A stretch of 64,000 bases of DNA from Granulicatella adiacens ATCC 49175 (GCF_025150565.1 NZ_CP102283.1:1240001-1304000); one strand, 5' to 3'. Counted from the first letter of the stretch, positions 55,096-64,000 are shown. The notes: generated by a model not told the origin, from the sequence alone. Translations and numbers: made by a program.

Positions 55096-56589
55096 CTAGT
55101 TCTTGTACCCTAGTTTTTCAAGCGCTTGAACCACCGTCTCAACTTCATTGTAAGGAATATATTCTTCGCCAATCACTTGGTAAGGTTCAACACCTTTACC
55201 CGCAAATAACAAGATATCTCCTTCTTGCGCGAGTTCTAAGGCTCGTTCTATTGCTTGTTTTCTATCATCTACACATTCATATGGAGTATTTTCGTTTTTT
55301 CTACCTGATACGATTTCAGAGTAAATTTTTTCTAAAGACTCCTGTCTAGGATTGTCTGCCGTTAAAATCACATAATCCGATTTTTCAAAAGCAATCTCTC
55401 CAAGTTCTGGCCTCATACTTGAATCCCGATTTCCTCCACTATGTCCCATAATTGTGATTACACGATTTATTTTTACTTCTTCGAGCGTTGACAACACGTT
55501 TTCTAACCCATCTGGGGTGTGAGCGAAGTCAATAATGACTTGGAATGGCTGGCCTTTTTGGATTAATTGCATTCGTCCACCTACACCAGGGAACTTGGCA
55601 ATTTTTTCAATCGCCTTTCGTAAAGGAATTCCATTAACCATCGCTACTCCAAACGCCGCCAACACATTGTAAACATTAAATAATCCAATCATTGGAACCA
55701 TTACAGGAATTTTTTCACCATTCACGGTTACTACAAAAGTTGTCATCGCTCCATTGCTCTCAATTTCAGTAGCTCGAATATCTGCTTCTTCACTAAAGCC
55801 ATAGGAAATAATTTCAGCTGATGTAGAATATGCAAATTGCCCAAAATATTCTTGGTCACGATTTAGGATAGCTACCCGTGGCTTCTCGTTTTTAGAATGA
55901 TTTCCTAATTGTGAGAATAGTAAGCTCTTAGCATGCGCATAATTTTCCATTGTTTTATGCAAATCTAAATGTTCATGCGTAAGGTTTGTAAATACCGCCA
56001 CATTATAGTCAATCCCCCATACACGCCCCAATTGAAGAGCATGAGAAGAAACCTCCATAATACAGGTATCTCCACCAATTTCCTTAACCTTTTGCAATGT
56101 TTCATGCACGGTTAATATTTCTGGTGTTGTATTTCTTGTTTCAATGCGTTCCTCACCGATTTTACGATACATCGTTCCAATCAATGCTGTTGGTTTTCCT
56201 AATTCTTCTAATAAATAGTCCACCATATGGGTTACAGTCGTTTTTCCATTTGTTCCTGTAACCCCAATCATATTTAGATTCTCTGAAGGATAACCATAGA
56301 AATGATTCGCAAATAGCGTCATTACTCGAGTCACATCTTTTACATAAATCACAGGGGAATCTCCAACTTGTTCTTTAATCGGTTTGGAAGCAACAAATAC
56401 ATTAGCTCCTAACTCCTTTGCTTTTCCTGCAAAAAGGTGACCATCTACTGTTACTCCTTCGATACAGAAAAACATTGTATTGGGCACAACTTTACGCGAA
56501 TCTTGAGCTAATTTATCTACAACGATATTTTCTAAAGAGCCTTCCACTCGTTTAATGACTAATAAATCCGCTAGTTCTTTCGCAAACAT
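55096..56589 (-). CDS. murE: UDP-MurNAc-tripeptide ligase MurE, meso-DAP-type motif
   Basis: A 497-residue Mur ligase that adds the third residue of the peptidoglycan stem. P-loop GTNGKT (112-117), conserved NLTHEHLDLH and the C-terminal ligase domain are present. The substrate loop is D412-N-P-R415, the motif of meso-diaminopimelate ligases such as those of E. coli and Bacillus; lysine-adding enzymes usually have a different residue in place of the arginine. This predicts DAP-type peptidoglycan, if the motif rule holds here. Its place inside the dcw cluster between pbp and mraY is Bacillus-like. Confidence 0.94.
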   Translation of the reverse strand: MFAKELADLLVIKRVEGSLENIVVDKLAQDSRKVVPNTMFFCIEGVTVDGHLFAGKAKELGANVFVASKPIKEQVGDSPVIYVKDVTRVMTLFANHFYGYPSENLNMIGVTGTNGKTTVTHMVDYLLEELGKPTALIGTMYRKIGEERIETRNTTPEILTVHETLQKVKEIGGDTCIMEVSSHALQLGRVWGIDYNVAVFTNLTHEHLDLHKTMENYAHAKSLLFSQLGNHSKNEKPRVAILNRDQEYFGQFAYSTSAEIISYGFSEEADIRATEIESNGAMTTFVVTVNGEKIPVMVPMIGLFNVYNVLAAFGVAMVNGIPLRKAIEKIAKFPGVGGRMQLIQKGQPFQVIIDFAHTPDGLENVLSTLEEVKINRVITIMGHSGGNRDSSMRPELGEIAFEKSDYVILTADNPRQESLEKIYSEIVSGRKNENTPYECVDDRKQAIERALELAQEGDILLFAGKGVEPYQVIGEEYIPYNEVETVVQALEKLGYKN

Positions 56590-56606
56590 GTTCTTCCTCC
56601 TTCTTT

Positions 56607-58394
56607 TTACTCAGAGAGTCTTGAATATTCTAAACTTCTCTTCATTAATGGATTGAAAATTTCTTTAAGAATTGTATTTCCAGTTACAGCCACCCGAGGT
56701 TGTTTAACGGTAACATATAAAATATATTTTGGATCATTATAAGGGGCAAATCCAACTACAGAAAAAATATAGTTATTTCCATTTGAATAGTATTTACCTG
56801 TCTCTGGATTAATAATTTCAGCAGTCCCTGTCTTAGCTGCTATTTCTTCTCCGTCGATATTAAATTCATAAGCCGTCCCATTTTTCATTCGAGTTGCTTG
56901 ATATAAATATTCGAGTGTTTTTTTAGCCGCCTCTGGTGAAATGACTTTTCCTAATGAGTTTACTGGATTTGGTGTTTCTTTATCGGTATTAGGCTCTGTA
57001 AAATGATCCACTAAACGTAATTTTTGCATTTGTCCACCATTAGCAATCGCAGTAAAAGCTTGCATCATTTGATACACCGTAACCGTAATCCCTTGTCCAA
57101 AACCAGTAGATAATTGTTGTAAGTAGGAATTAAATGGATTTGAACCAGATATTTCATTTGCAAATCCTGAATTAGTAGATTTACTAAATCCAAATGCTTC
57201 TAAATATTGTTTCCATTTTTCGGCACCTATCTTTTGAATAACATGAACAAAGGCCACGTTACTAGAATGGGCTAAGCCTTCTAAATAAGTTATATTTCCC
57301 CACCCTACTTTATTATAATCCCTAACTAAGTCCGTATAAATCTTTACACTTCCTGATTGATATCTTTCATTTGGATCAAAGACCCCTTCATTAATTGCTG
57401 CAGCTAAAGCTAAAACTTTCATGGTTGATCCAGGCTCATAAGCTTGATCTGTTAGAAGGTTGTTCCACTGAACATCAATTCCCTCTTTCGTCGTAGAGTT
57501 ATAAGTTGGGCGTTGTGTAGCCGCTACAATATTTCCACTTTTTGGATCCACTAGCATTGCAGTCATCTGAACAGGTTGATACTGCTTATCTGCCGCGCTG
57601 ACTAAAGATTCTAGGTAAGTTTGAAGTCTCTTATCCAATGTTAAAGTAATATCTTTTCCGTCTTTTGGTTGTTTGGTCACTTTCTCAGTATCTGAAATCA
57701 CATATCCATTCCCATCAACCGTATATTCTACTTCTCCTGCCGTTCCAGTTAGTTGTTCATTATAAAGGCCTTCTAATCCAGTCTTTCCAACTAAAGAAAT
57801 AGTCGTCTTGTGGTCAACTGTTTCCTCAACAGAATCCGTATATCCGATTAAATGAGAAGCAAAAATCCCATTTGGATAATATCTCGCTGGACTCTCTGAA
57901 AACTTAATTCCTGGAAGCTTCTCCGCTTCAATCTTATCTTTCACTTGAACCGAAAGATTTTTTCCAGCATTTCCAAATTCGACTTGAGAAACATCCTTCT
58001 GATTTAAAATCTTTACAATCTCCTCTTTAGAAAGAGAAATATGTTTCGACAACGCCTCGGCTGTTTTATTAATATCCGTTACATAATCTGGGGTTTCTGC
58101 ATTTTTACTCCATTGATTGGTCAAGACTGCATAAATAGAATAATTCGTTGCATCTACCGCAATAGGACTTCCACTGGCATCATAGATTGTTCCACGTTTA
58201 GCCGCTAAAGTTCTTTTTTGATGAATTTTATCATTAATTTCTGCTCGTAAATCTACATTATGAATATTCCCTAAAACCATAATTCTAAAGAAACGTACAG
58301 AAAAAATGAGAAATAAGACACTAGCGAGTCCCATTAAAATAAAGCTCGCTCGACGCCTATTTCTCGCAATGTTATTGTTATTCGTTTTTTTCAT
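56607..58394 (-). CDS. Class B penicillin-binding protein (PBP2B/FtsI-like)
   Basis: A 595-residue septal transpeptidase. It has a basic N terminus, one membrane span (FILMGLASVLFLIFSVRFF), a dimerisation domain, and the transpeptidase domain with SxxK (STMK), SxN (SSN in HSSNVAFVH) and KTGT (AAKTGTAEI). No PASTA domains follow, unlike streptococcal PBP2x or SpoVD/PbpB relatives that carry them. It overlaps the ftsL stop by four bases (ATGA). Confidence 0.94.
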   Translation of the reverse strand: MKKTNNNNIARNRRRASFILMGLASVLFLIFSVRFFRIMVLGNIHNVDLRAEINDKIHQKRTLAAKRGTIYDASGSPIAVDATNYSIYAVLTNQWSKNAETPDYVTDINKTAEALSKHISLSKEEIVKILNQKDVSQVEFGNAGKNLSVQVKDKIEAEKLPGIKFSESPARYYPNGIFASHLIGYTDSVEETVDHKTTISLVGKTGLEGLYNEQLTGTAGEVEYTVDGNGYVISDTEKVTKQPKDGKDITLTLDKRLQTYLESLVSAADKQYQPVQMTAMLVDPKSGNIVAATQRPTYNSTTKEGIDVQWNNLLTDQAYEPGSTMKVLALAAAINEGVFDPNERYQSGSVKIYTDLVRDYNKVGWGNITYLEGLAHSSNVAFVHVIQKIGAEKWKQYLEAFGFSKSTNSGFANEISGSNPFNSYLQQLSTGFGQGITVTVYQMMQAFTAIANGGQMQKLRLVDHFTEPNTDKETPNPVNSLGKVISPEAAKKTLEYLYQATRMKNGTAYEFNIDGEEIAAKTGTAEIINPETGKYYSNGNNYIFSVVGFAPYNDPKYILYVTVKQPRVAVTGNTILKEIFNPLMKRSLEYSRLSE

Positions 58395-58762
58395 CGTCCA
58401 ACATTCCTAACATTATCTTCATTCATCTTCAAGCCTTGTTCATTTGCGATACGATTGACACGGTCGTATTGAGACAATTCTTGTGTTGATTGAAGTAAAG
58501 TATTATTTTCACGTTGAATAAGTGTTGTTTGTGATTCAATGTCCTGTAATTGTCTATTTTTATTAGCAACAATCATGCTAGCGACAATTGTCATTGTTGC
58601 TAAGAACGCTAAAACCACTCCTGAAAGAATTAAAACTTGCATTAAGTTTGCTTTTTGTTTTTCTTCAGGAATTGAAGTAACCTCTTGACCCTTACGAACT
58701 AGAGGCGTTTGCTTAGGTACGCTCACATTCAACGTGTCTACATATTTTTCTGCTAATGCCAC
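58391..58762 (-). CDS. ftsL: Cell-division protein FtsL
   Basis: A 123-residue bitopic protein: basic/polar N terminus (~1-40), one span (LILSGVVLAFLATMTIVASMIV in two parts: VVLAFLATMTIVA), then a leucine-zipper-like coiled coil (~70-115). It forms the divisome core complex with DivIC and DivIB. It lies between rsmH and the PBP gene with a four-base overlap. Confidence 0.9.
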   Translation of the reverse strand: MALAEKYVDTLNVSVPKQTPLVRKGQEVTSIPEEKQKANLMQVLILSGVVLAFLATMTIVASMIVANKNRQLQDIESQTTLIQRENNTLLQSTQELSQYDRVNRIANEQGLKMNEDNVRNVGR

Positions 58763-58783
58763 TAGTAATCCCTTCTTTCTAAA

Positions 58784-59728
58784 TTATCCTTTAATTTTCT
58801 CAATGACTCTTAACTTCGCACTTTGCGAACGAGAGTTTTCTGTTATTTCTTCTAAACTTGGTAAAATTGGTTTTTTATTCACCAATTGAAACGGAGCTTT
58901 TTCTTCTTCCGTTGGTAAAATCGGTAAGTTCTTCGGAGCTTTTTCAACCGTACTTTGTTGTTTAAACATTGTTTTCACGATTCTATCTTCCAATGAGTGA
59001 AAAGAGATAACACTAATTCTTCCGCCAACTGAAACTACTTCGAAGGCTTGCTCCAAGGAATCTTCTATCGCTGCTAATTCATCATTCACAGCAATACGAA
59101 TCGCTTGGAAAATTCTTTTTGCAGGATGTCCTCCTTTTCTTCTTGCAGCAGCAGGAATACTATCTCGAATGATATCCACTAATTCTCCAGTTGTTTCAAT
59201 TCTGTGTTGAGCACGAATACGTTCAATATTACGAGCAATTTGTTTCGAGAACTTCTCTTCTCCATAACGATAGAAAATACGAACTAATTCGTCATAGCTC
59301 CATTCATTTACAATCTCTTCTGCCGTTAACGGAGCACTTTGATCCATTCGCATATCGAGCTTTGCATTTTGATGATAACTAAATCCTCGTTCAATCTGAT
59401 CAAGTTGTGGTGAAGACACTCCTAAATCGTATAGGATTCCGTCCACTTTAGAAACACCTAGTTTACCAAGTTCTATCTTTAATTGACGGAAGTTTGCGTG
59501 AATAAAAGTTACTTTTCCTTCAGAAACTTCTTTAGCAAGACGAGCCTTTGCATGTTGAATGGCTTGCATATCTTGATCAAAGCAATAAAGATGCCCTGTC
59601 GTTAATTGGCTAAGTAAGTATTGACTATGTCCCGCACCACCCAGTGTACAGTCTACGTAGATTCCGTCTGGCTTAATGGATAATGCATCTACCGTTTCAT
59701 GTAGCAATACAGTGATATGTTTAAACAT
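58784..59728 (-). CDS. rsmH: 16S rRNA m4C1402 methyltransferase RsmH (MraW)
   Basis: A 314-residue SAM-dependent enzyme that N4-methylates C1402 in the 16S P site. Motif I is [10 protein letters not shown], and conserved [10 protein letters not shown] and the substrate loop with GERGFSY-like [18 protein letters not shown] (RGFSYH, LDMRMD) are visible. It is the second gene of the dcw cluster, after mraZ. Confidence 0.97.
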   Translation of the reverse strand: MFKHITVLLHETVDALSIKPDGIYVDCTLGGAGHSQYLLSQLTTGHLYCFDQDMQAIQHAKARLAKEVSEGKVTFIHANFRQLKIELGKLGVSKVDGILYDLGVSSPQLDQIERGFSYHQNAKLDMRMDQSAPLTAEEIVNEWSYDELVRIFYRYGEEKFSKQIARNIERIRAQHRIETTGELVDIIRDSIPAAARRKGGHPAKRIFQAIRIAVNDELAAIEDSLEQAFEVVSVGGRISVISFHSLEDRIVKTMFKQQSTVEKAPKNLPILPTEEEKAPFQLVNKKPILPSLEEITENSRSQSAKLRVIEKIKG

Positions 59729-59742
59729 GGTCCCTTCCCTTT

Positions 59743-60174
59743 CTAAAAGCCAAAATCAATCATATTTTCGGCCAATTCCTCAAAATTCTCTTCTGTTTCA
59801 GCAATATATTCTTGCCAACGTTCTTCATTCCAAATCTCAATACGATCATTGTTTCCGATAACACGACAATTCTTTTCTAATCCCGCATACGCGCGTAACG
59901 TTTGAGAGATATTCACACGACCTTGCTTGTCAAATTCTACTTCAATCGCAGCAGAGTTCATAAAACGTGTAAAAGCACGTGCATCTTTTTTAGACTGTGG
60001 TAAGTCTCTCAATTTATTTTGAATGAGCTCCCATTGTTCGAGAGGATAACCGTATAAACAGCCATCAAGTCCACGTGTCACGATAAAGGTGAATCCTAAA
60101 TCTTCACGAAATTTAGCAGGCACGATCATACGTCCTTTTGCATCAATTGTATGTTGATATTCACCGATTAACAT
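59743..60174 (-). CDS. mraZ: Transcriptional regulator MraZ
   Basis: A 143-residue AbrB-like regulator with two SpoVT-AbrB domains ([22 protein letters not shown] and [18 protein letters not shown]). It represses its own dcw operon in studied bacteria. I start it at the ATG at 60174, with GGAGGAG upstream; the longer frame to 60228 crosses the operator repeats. Confidence 0.96.
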   Translation of the reverse strand: MLIGEYQHTIDAKGRMIVPAKFREDLGFTFIVTRGLDGCLYGYPLEQWELIQNKLRDLPQSKKDARAFTRFMNSAAIEVEFDKQGRVNISQTLRAYAGLEKNCRVIGNNDRIEIWNEERWQEYIAETEENFEELAENMIDFGF

Positions 60175-60204
60175 GCAGACTCCTCCATTCCAATAATATA
60201 GTAA

Positions 60205-60243
60205 CCATAGTTTACCACAATCCACCACTTTTCACCACTTTTT
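60205..60243 (-). promoter_or_regulatory. MraZ-binding repeats upstream of the dcw cluster
   Basis: On the minus strand GTGG recurs every 10 bp: GTGGTGAAAA, GTGGTGGATT, GTGGTAAACT, then ATGGTTACTA. Evenly spaced TGG-containing repeats are the known binding pattern of MraZ. The dcw promoter must overlap them, but I could not fix a -35/-10 pair. Confidence 0.75.
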
Positions 60244-60295
60244 TACTAAAAAAGTTTAAAAAAAGTTTTCTCTCCCCATATAGGCTGTTTTAATG

Positions 60296-60333
60296 CAAAA
60301 AAAAGCTCTTTACACTTTCCGCGTAAAGAGCTT
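60296..60333 (-). terminator. Terminator of the DUF3397 gene
   Basis: The minus strand forms AAGCTCTTTAC / GTAAAGAGCTTTTTTTT, 25 bases after the stop, insulating the dcw cluster. Confidence 0.85.
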
Positions 60334-60354
60334 AGAACTATTGATTTTATACAA

Positions 60355-60708
60355 TTATTTGAAGAATCTTCCAACTTGTACTAATAGGACAAGCAATCCA
60401 AAAAATAAAAACGAAATAGAAAATAATTGGTGGAGGAAAGGTCTAAGAACTAGTTTCCCTCTTTTTAATTTGAAATATAGTAATGCTAACCCAATAAGAG
60501 CAAAACCTAATGTAGCATAACTAAACCAAGAATAACCATAAACATTCACACTTGTGGTATGTAATACCAACAACAGCATTGGTGTCATAATTTCACGAAT
60601 AGTTATGAAGCGAGTCTCATTATAGAAGATTCGATTTCCAAAAACGACCGTGAAGCCCACAAAACTTAAAATAAATACTAACCAAAGTACGATTTCAAAA
60701 AATAACAT
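60355..60708 (-). CDS. DUF3397 family membrane protein
   Basis: A 117-residue protein with four predicted helices. Length, position just upstream of mraZ and the N-terminal hydrophobic layout match the DUF3397 family of Lactobacillales and Bacillus. Function unknown. GGAGGTGGG precedes the ATG. Confidence 0.78.
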   Translation of the reverse strand: MLFFEIVLWLVFILSFVGFTVVFGNRIFYNETRFITIREIMTPMLLLVLHTTSVNVYGYSWFSYATLGFALIGLALLYFKLKRGKLVLRPFLHQLFSISFLFFGLLVLLVQVGRFFK

Positions 60709-60769
60709 TGACCCACCTCCATTACTACTAGTTTACAATAGATTTCTTAAAACTCATAATATTTTTAAA

Positions 60770-60803
60770 TGTATCAAAAATGATACAGATCATTTTTGAT
60801 ACA
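60770..60803. repeat. Perfect 14-bp inverted repeat between rpmF and the DUF3397 gene
   Basis: TGTATCAAAAATGA, six bases, then its exact complement, with a nested GTATCA/TGATAC palindrome. There is no T-run of a strong terminator. It could be an operator for the DUF3397 gene or an mRNA-stabilising hairpin behind rpmF. Confidence 0.6.
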
Positions 60804-60828
60804 TCTTGCTTCTTAACTATAAAAAGAA

Positions 60829-60856
60829 AAAACCTTAGACAACTGTCTAAGGTTTT
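60829..60856 (-). terminator. Terminator of rpmF
   Basis: AAAACCTTAGAC / GTCTAAGGTTTT hairpin followed on the minus strand by TTTTCTTTTT, 14 bases after the rpmF stop. Confidence 0.87.
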
Positions 60857-60869
60857 GTAACGTTTATGA

Positions 60870-61049
60870 TTATGCTTCTTTAGAAACAACTTCTTTTCCG
60901 TCGTATGAACCACACTCAGGACAAACGTGATGGCTCTTTCTTAATGCTCCACATGATGGGCATGCGCTCAATCCTGGAACTTCTAATTTGAAGTGAGTAC
61001 GACGTTTTGCTTTTCTCGCTTTTGATGTTTTACGTTTTGGTACTGCCAT
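60870..61049 (-). CDS. rpmF: 50S ribosomal protein L32
   Basis: A 59-residue ribosomal protein bL32 of the zinc-binding type (CPSC and CPEC, so a C+ form). The start [16 protein letters not shown] at 61049 has GGAGGTG upstream; the longer frame to 61070 runs through the ribosome site. It follows yceD by about 40 bases, the classic yceD-rpmF pair. Confidence 0.98.
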   Translation of the reverse strand: MAVPKRKTSKARKAKRRTHFKLEVPGLSACPSCGALRKSHHVCPECGSYDGKEVVSKEA

Positions 61050-61090
61050 TTTTGTACACCTCCTAATCAATCTTCTTTACATAATGCTTT

Positions 61091-61645
61091 TTACTTCTCA
61101 GTCTCATCCTTTTCGAAGAAAGACTGTAAAGACGCTAGCCTTGGATCAACCGATTGTTCTTTTTGTTGTTTGCGTCGCTCTTCAAGAGCTTCTTGCGTTA
61201 CAACCTCCCAATCATTTCCTGAAGGCATTTTATCTTCACTCAATTCCTCTTGCGATAAGACTTGTAAAGGAATTGAAAGTAAAATATGATCTTCCACAGC
61301 GGGTTCAAGGTCAACCCAATCACCATCAAGAGGCATTACAATTTCTGTTAGCTCTTTCTCATCAACCGAGAGATGGGACGGAATGTATCTTTCCACAATA
61401 TCTATGTGGAGTGGAACTACCACTGGCTCTAAAGACCTGGATGAAGGAAGTGTGATATCAACATCGCAAGTAAATTGCGCTACAACTGATTGGCTTTGAT
61501 AAACAAGAAATCCTTTGATGTATGCTGGCGAAACAGCAAGAATGGAATCATCTCGTTGTTTTAAAGCCTCTTCCACATTAATTTCTGTATCAAAGTAAGT
61601 TGGAGTCCCTTGAGAATCCTGAAGTTGTTTAACTGATATTTTCAC
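61091..61645 (-). CDS. yceD: DUF177 / YceD family protein
   Basis: A 184-residue protein of the YceD (DUF177) family, linked in other bacteria to 23S rRNA maturation and always next to rpmF. The conserved CDVDITLPSSRSLEPVVVPL centre (CDVDITLPSSR) and acidic DLEPAVEDHILLSIPL (DLEPAVEDHILL) are present. I prefer the GTG at 61645 (VKISVKQLQD), which has AGGGG eight bases upstream, to the GTG at 61654. Confidence 0.9.
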   Translation of the reverse strand: MKISVKQLQDSQGTPTYFDTEINVEEALKQRDDSILAVSPAYIKGFLVYQSQSVVAQFTCDVDITLPSSRSLEPVVVPLHIDIVERYIPSHLSVDEKELTEIVMPLDGDWVDLEPAVEDHILLSIPLQVLSQEELSEDKMPSGNDWEVVTQEALEERRKQQKEQSVDPRLASLQSFFEKDETEK

Positions 61646-61736
61646 AATTTTCACCCCTAAAGCAACATACTGAATTATACTAGTTTATTGAAAGTTTGTC
61701 AAAGCTTTTTACTTTACAAGCTTGAAAATACAGAGA

Positions 61737-62921
61737 TTAAAATCCTATCTCCTTATTCACTTGAATCGGCTTAAAGACCGTAGCAGAAATTTGCTTGGAT
61801 GGATTCCAAAAATCATACAATAAATCCCAACTTTCTTGGCGTTCATCTTTATAGGCTGCGTAATTAGTTATTAAATTGAACGACTCTACTTCCCGCATAT
61901 TCTTCAACCACTTTTGGCCCTTTAATGTAAACCCCAGAACTTTACCTTGATGAATCGGTGCATTCCAATAGTCTTCCATTTCCATTTTGGTTATTCCAAG
62001 TAAAACATAAACAAGGAGTCGTTGCAACCTTGCCCAGCTCCACCGTTTGTTTTTGAGATGTTGGAGACACTCCTCAATAGTCAAGGTTGTTCGAACAGCT
62101 TCCTTCAAGCGATTCTCGATTCCTTCTTCCATTTGATAAATGGCACGTAGTTCTTCGTCAGTACTTCTTAAGACGATACTCTTCAAGATTGCCCAATAAG
62201 AACTCCAATCGTTTTTGTACTCTTCTTCATCAAACTGTACATAAGACAATTGTTCTCGTAATACTTTCTCAACGCGATTCCCCTTCAGCGCTTTTCGTAA
62301 GGCTGTTCCACTGGCAAAAGCAGTTTTGTCTAACGCATCATCCAAATGTCCACTTCCTACTCTTGTAATTGGAACGATCTGCATTGGATGTTCACTCTTA
62401 GCATTTTCAACGGCGTAAGCTAGTCCCAACTGTTGATTTGGAGACTGTAAGGCTTCTGCGAGTGCACTGGCTTCTCCAAACTCTTTCACAGCGAGCTGTG
62501 TTAATTGGCTAGCAAAAGTTAGTGAACGGTTCTCTTCTACAAAACGACTAATTTCTTTTTCAATGGTATTTCGTTGAGATACCGCTACTTCAAAAAAAGC
62601 CGCATCTCCACTTTCACAACCAAAAGCTAAGAAGTGGCACCCTACCTTTTGCAAGATTTCTACTGCGCCTCTTGCGAAGAGGTCTGTTGCTTGGCAGCTG
62701 ACCGCAGTCGGCATCTCAATCACAACATCCGCCCCGTTTTGAAGCGCGACTTCTGCACGACTCCATTTCTGTTCGATAGCAGGTTCACCACGTTGCACCC
62801 AGTTACCGCTCATCACGACAACAATAACATCCGCACCCGTTTTTTCGCGTGCTTGTTCTAACAGATAAGCATGGCCTTGATGAAATGGATTAAATTCAGC
62901 AATTACTCCACATACTTTCAT
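61737..62921 (-). CDS. tmcAL: tRNA(Met) cytidine acetate ligase TmcAL (YlbM)
   Basis: A 394-residue HIGH-type nucleotidyltransferase that makes N4-acetylcytidine at the wobble position of elongator tRNA-Met from acetate and ATP. The N-terminal VIAEFNPFHQGHAYLLEQ holds the HxGH motif, followed by VVVMSGNWVQRGEPA and YAVENAKSE. It overlaps neither neighbour and lies nine bases after the methyltransferase gene. Confidence 0.93.
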   Translation of the reverse strand: MKVCGVIAEFNPFHQGHAYLLEQAREKTGADVIVVVMSGNWVQRGEPAIEQKWSRAEVALQNGADVVIEMPTAVSCQATDLFARGAVEILQKVGCHFLAFGCESGDAAFFEVAVSQRNTIEKEISRFVEENRSLTFASQLTQLAVKEFGEASALAEALQSPNQQLGLAYAVENAKSEHPMQIVPITRVGSGHLDDALDKTAFASGTALRKALKGNRVEKVLREQLSYVQFDEEEYKNDWSSYWAILKSIVLRSTDEELRAIYQMEEGIENRLKEAVRTTLTIEECLQHLKNKRWSWARLQRLLVYVLLGITKMEMEDYWNAPIHQGKVLGFTLKGQKWLKNMREVESFNLITNYAAYKDERQESWDLLYDFWNPSKQISATVFKPIQVNKEIGF

Positions 62922-62930
62922 ACATAAGCC

Positions 62931-63671
62931 TCATTTCACCGCTTGGAAGAACCAACGCGGACTCGTTTCTTGGACTTGGCTTCTTCCAAAGTCAGCCGTC
63001 ACCATAATATCGGTAAAACCCACCATCTCTAGTGCGGCTTTAACCATTTCAATAGGGAAAGTTTGCTCTTCATGCACTTCTTGGAAATGCTCATACAAGT
63101 TGCCATCTTCTTGTTTAATATACATATCGATGACGTGTTCCACGCTACCTGGCTCGTCTAACTCATAGCTTTGCCATAGAAACGCAAAATCATCTTCCAC
63201 AAAATGATATTGGTATCCTGGGAAAACTTCTTGCATTTGATGCAGTGAATGAACATCGAAGAGGAAAATTCCACCCTCTTCTAAGTGGTCGTATACCGCT
63301 TCAAATACCGAAACGACATCTTCAAAGTCTGTTAAATAACAGAGTGAATCTGAAAACAGCGTTACTGCATCGGTTGTCGGTACCTCTTCCAATACTCGCA
63401 TATCCGCTTGAAGCCATTTGATATGTCTACCTTGCGCTTTCTTTTCAGCAATCTCTAACATATTTTTGGATAAATCAACGCCAATGACTTCGTATCCTTT
63501 ATCGTCAAGACGCATAGATACTTCTCCTGTCCCGCAAGCAAGTTCCATCACTTTACGAACCGGTCTTTTGGCACTATGCGAAAAAGAACGAACTGCATAG
63601 TCCGTCCATTCATCGTAGAGTTGTTGATCCATCACTTGGTCATATACATGAGCAAATTTTTGATAGTTCAT
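62931..63671 (-). CDS. SAM-dependent methyltransferase (YqeM-like)
   Basis: A 246-residue class I methyltransferase. Motif I VMELACGTGEVS (~38-50), an acidic residue in GVDLS and LQADMR in motif III are clear. Target unknown. It directly follows rsfS (stop and start share a base), the same order as the yqeL-yqeM pair of Bacillus, and precedes tmcAL. Confidence 0.88.
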   Translation of the reverse strand: MNYQKFAHVYDQVMDQQLYDEWTDYAVRSFSHSAKRPVRKVMELACGTGEVSMRLDDKGYEVIGVDLSKNMLEIAEKKAQGRHIKWLQADMRVLEEVPTTDAVTLFSDSLCYLTDFEDVVSVFEAVYDHLEEGGIFLFDVHSLHQMQEVFPGYQYHFVEDDFAFLWQSYELDEPGSVEHVIDMYIKQEDGNLYEHFQEVHEEQTFPIEMVKAALEMVGFTDIMVTADFGRSQVQETSPRWFFQAVK

Positions 63672-64000
63672 TAGTTTTCACTCACAATATTCACGATTGG
63701 TGCATCGCTCCATAATTTTTCTAAATTATAGAATTCGCGATCAGCATAATAGAATACATGGACAATGACATCATTTAAGTCCATCAAGATCCATTTACCA
63801 CCATCTTTACCTTCGATACTTCTTACTTCGAAGCCTTCTTTTTCAACCGCTTCTTCTACAGCATCGACAATCGCTTGTACTTGTTTTTCGTTTTTACCGT
63901 GTGTAATCACGAAATATTCTGCAACTGGTGTAAGACTTGCTACATCTAGTGCAACCACTTCTTGTGCTAACTTGTCTTCACAAGCATCTAAAACAACTTG
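63671..64000 (-). CDS. rsfS: Ribosomal silencing factor RsfS (5' end beyond window)
   Basis: A RsfS/YqeL/Iojap protein that binds L14 and blocks subunit joining in poor growth. The visible 109 codons (VVALDVASLTPVAEYFVITHG, then EGKDGGKWILMDLNDVIVHVF) stay open to the right edge in frame as QVVLDACEDKLAQE, so the true start lies a few codons outside. The GTG at 63958 is internal. Confidence 0.93.
   Translation of the reverse strand, partial: QVVLDACEDKLAQEVVALDVASLTPVAEYFVITHGKNEKQVQAIVDAVEEAVEKEGFEVRSIEGKDGGKWILMDLNDVIVHVFYYADREFYNLEKLWSDAPIVNIVSEN

Overview
The window reads as chromosome from a low-GC Gram-positive coccus of the Lactobacillales. Evidence: strong AGGAGG ribosome sites, YSIRK/LPXTG wall proteins, a Bacillus-like division and cell-wall (dcw) cluster, CopY with its C-terminal cysteine hook, and a sus-type sucrose ABC locus. 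The dcw gene order, including murE inside the cluster with a DNPR motif, is not streptococcal. Several accessory loci (antigen I/II adhesin, malolactic enzyme, IS fragments, sus operon) do look streptococcal. An oral Carnobacteriaceae member such as Granulicatella fits best, but this is inference. No rRNA, tRNA or CRISPR array was seen.

Layout. 1-2.3 kb: thiamine-precursor ABC transporter (ykoF-ykoE-ykoD) under a TPP riboswitch with a terminator touching the start codon. 2.3-3.5 kb: three small genes, one a bacterial PH domain. 3.5-9.5 kb: sus locus (GH32 hydrolase, binding protein, two permeases, LacI regulator) with two identical 14-bp operators. 9.7-20.3 kb: an accessory region stacked against the 3' end of rpsI. 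It holds an antigen I/II adhesin, SemiSWEET, malolactic enzyme, two broken ISL3 copies, a small HTH/membrane-protein operon, an integrase remnant, and 79-80 bp direct repeats containing the last codons of rpsI. 20.3-22.7 kb: rpsI-rplM and rplT-rpmI-infC, each with a leader. 22.7-26.3 kb: acyl-CoA synthetase-like enzyme and an S9 peptidase. 26.4-33.1 kb: a 2236-residue CshA-like fibrillar adhesin with ten 115-residue repeats. 33.4-34.7 kb: D,D-carboxypeptidase. 34.86-35.94 kb: a non-coding tandem array of structured elements. 36-39.6 kb: nrdIEF with NrdR boxes. 39.8-44.6 kb: lone copY, then a choline locus (fused LicA, LicC, BCCT transporter). 44.7-60.7 kb: divIVA-ylmH-ylmG-sepF-ylmE-ftsZ-ftsA-divIB-murG-murD-mraY-murE-pbp-ftsL-rsmH-mraZ, all on the minus strand. 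60.7-64 kb: rpmF, yceD, tmcAL, a methyltransferase and rsfS, which runs off the right edge.

The most interesting signal is a family of about 165-185 nt dumbbell elements: two complete copies inside the 34.86-35.94 kb array, a related hairpin between them, and a third, sequence-diverged copy at 40364-40546. All share a long closing stem, a first hairpin with the same T.T mismatch six pairs below its loop, a TTGARGCTT linker, and a second hairpin with an ACCNNGG loop. Their paired bases differ in compensatory ways, which suggests a structured RNA or a mobile DNA element that I cannot assign to a known family.
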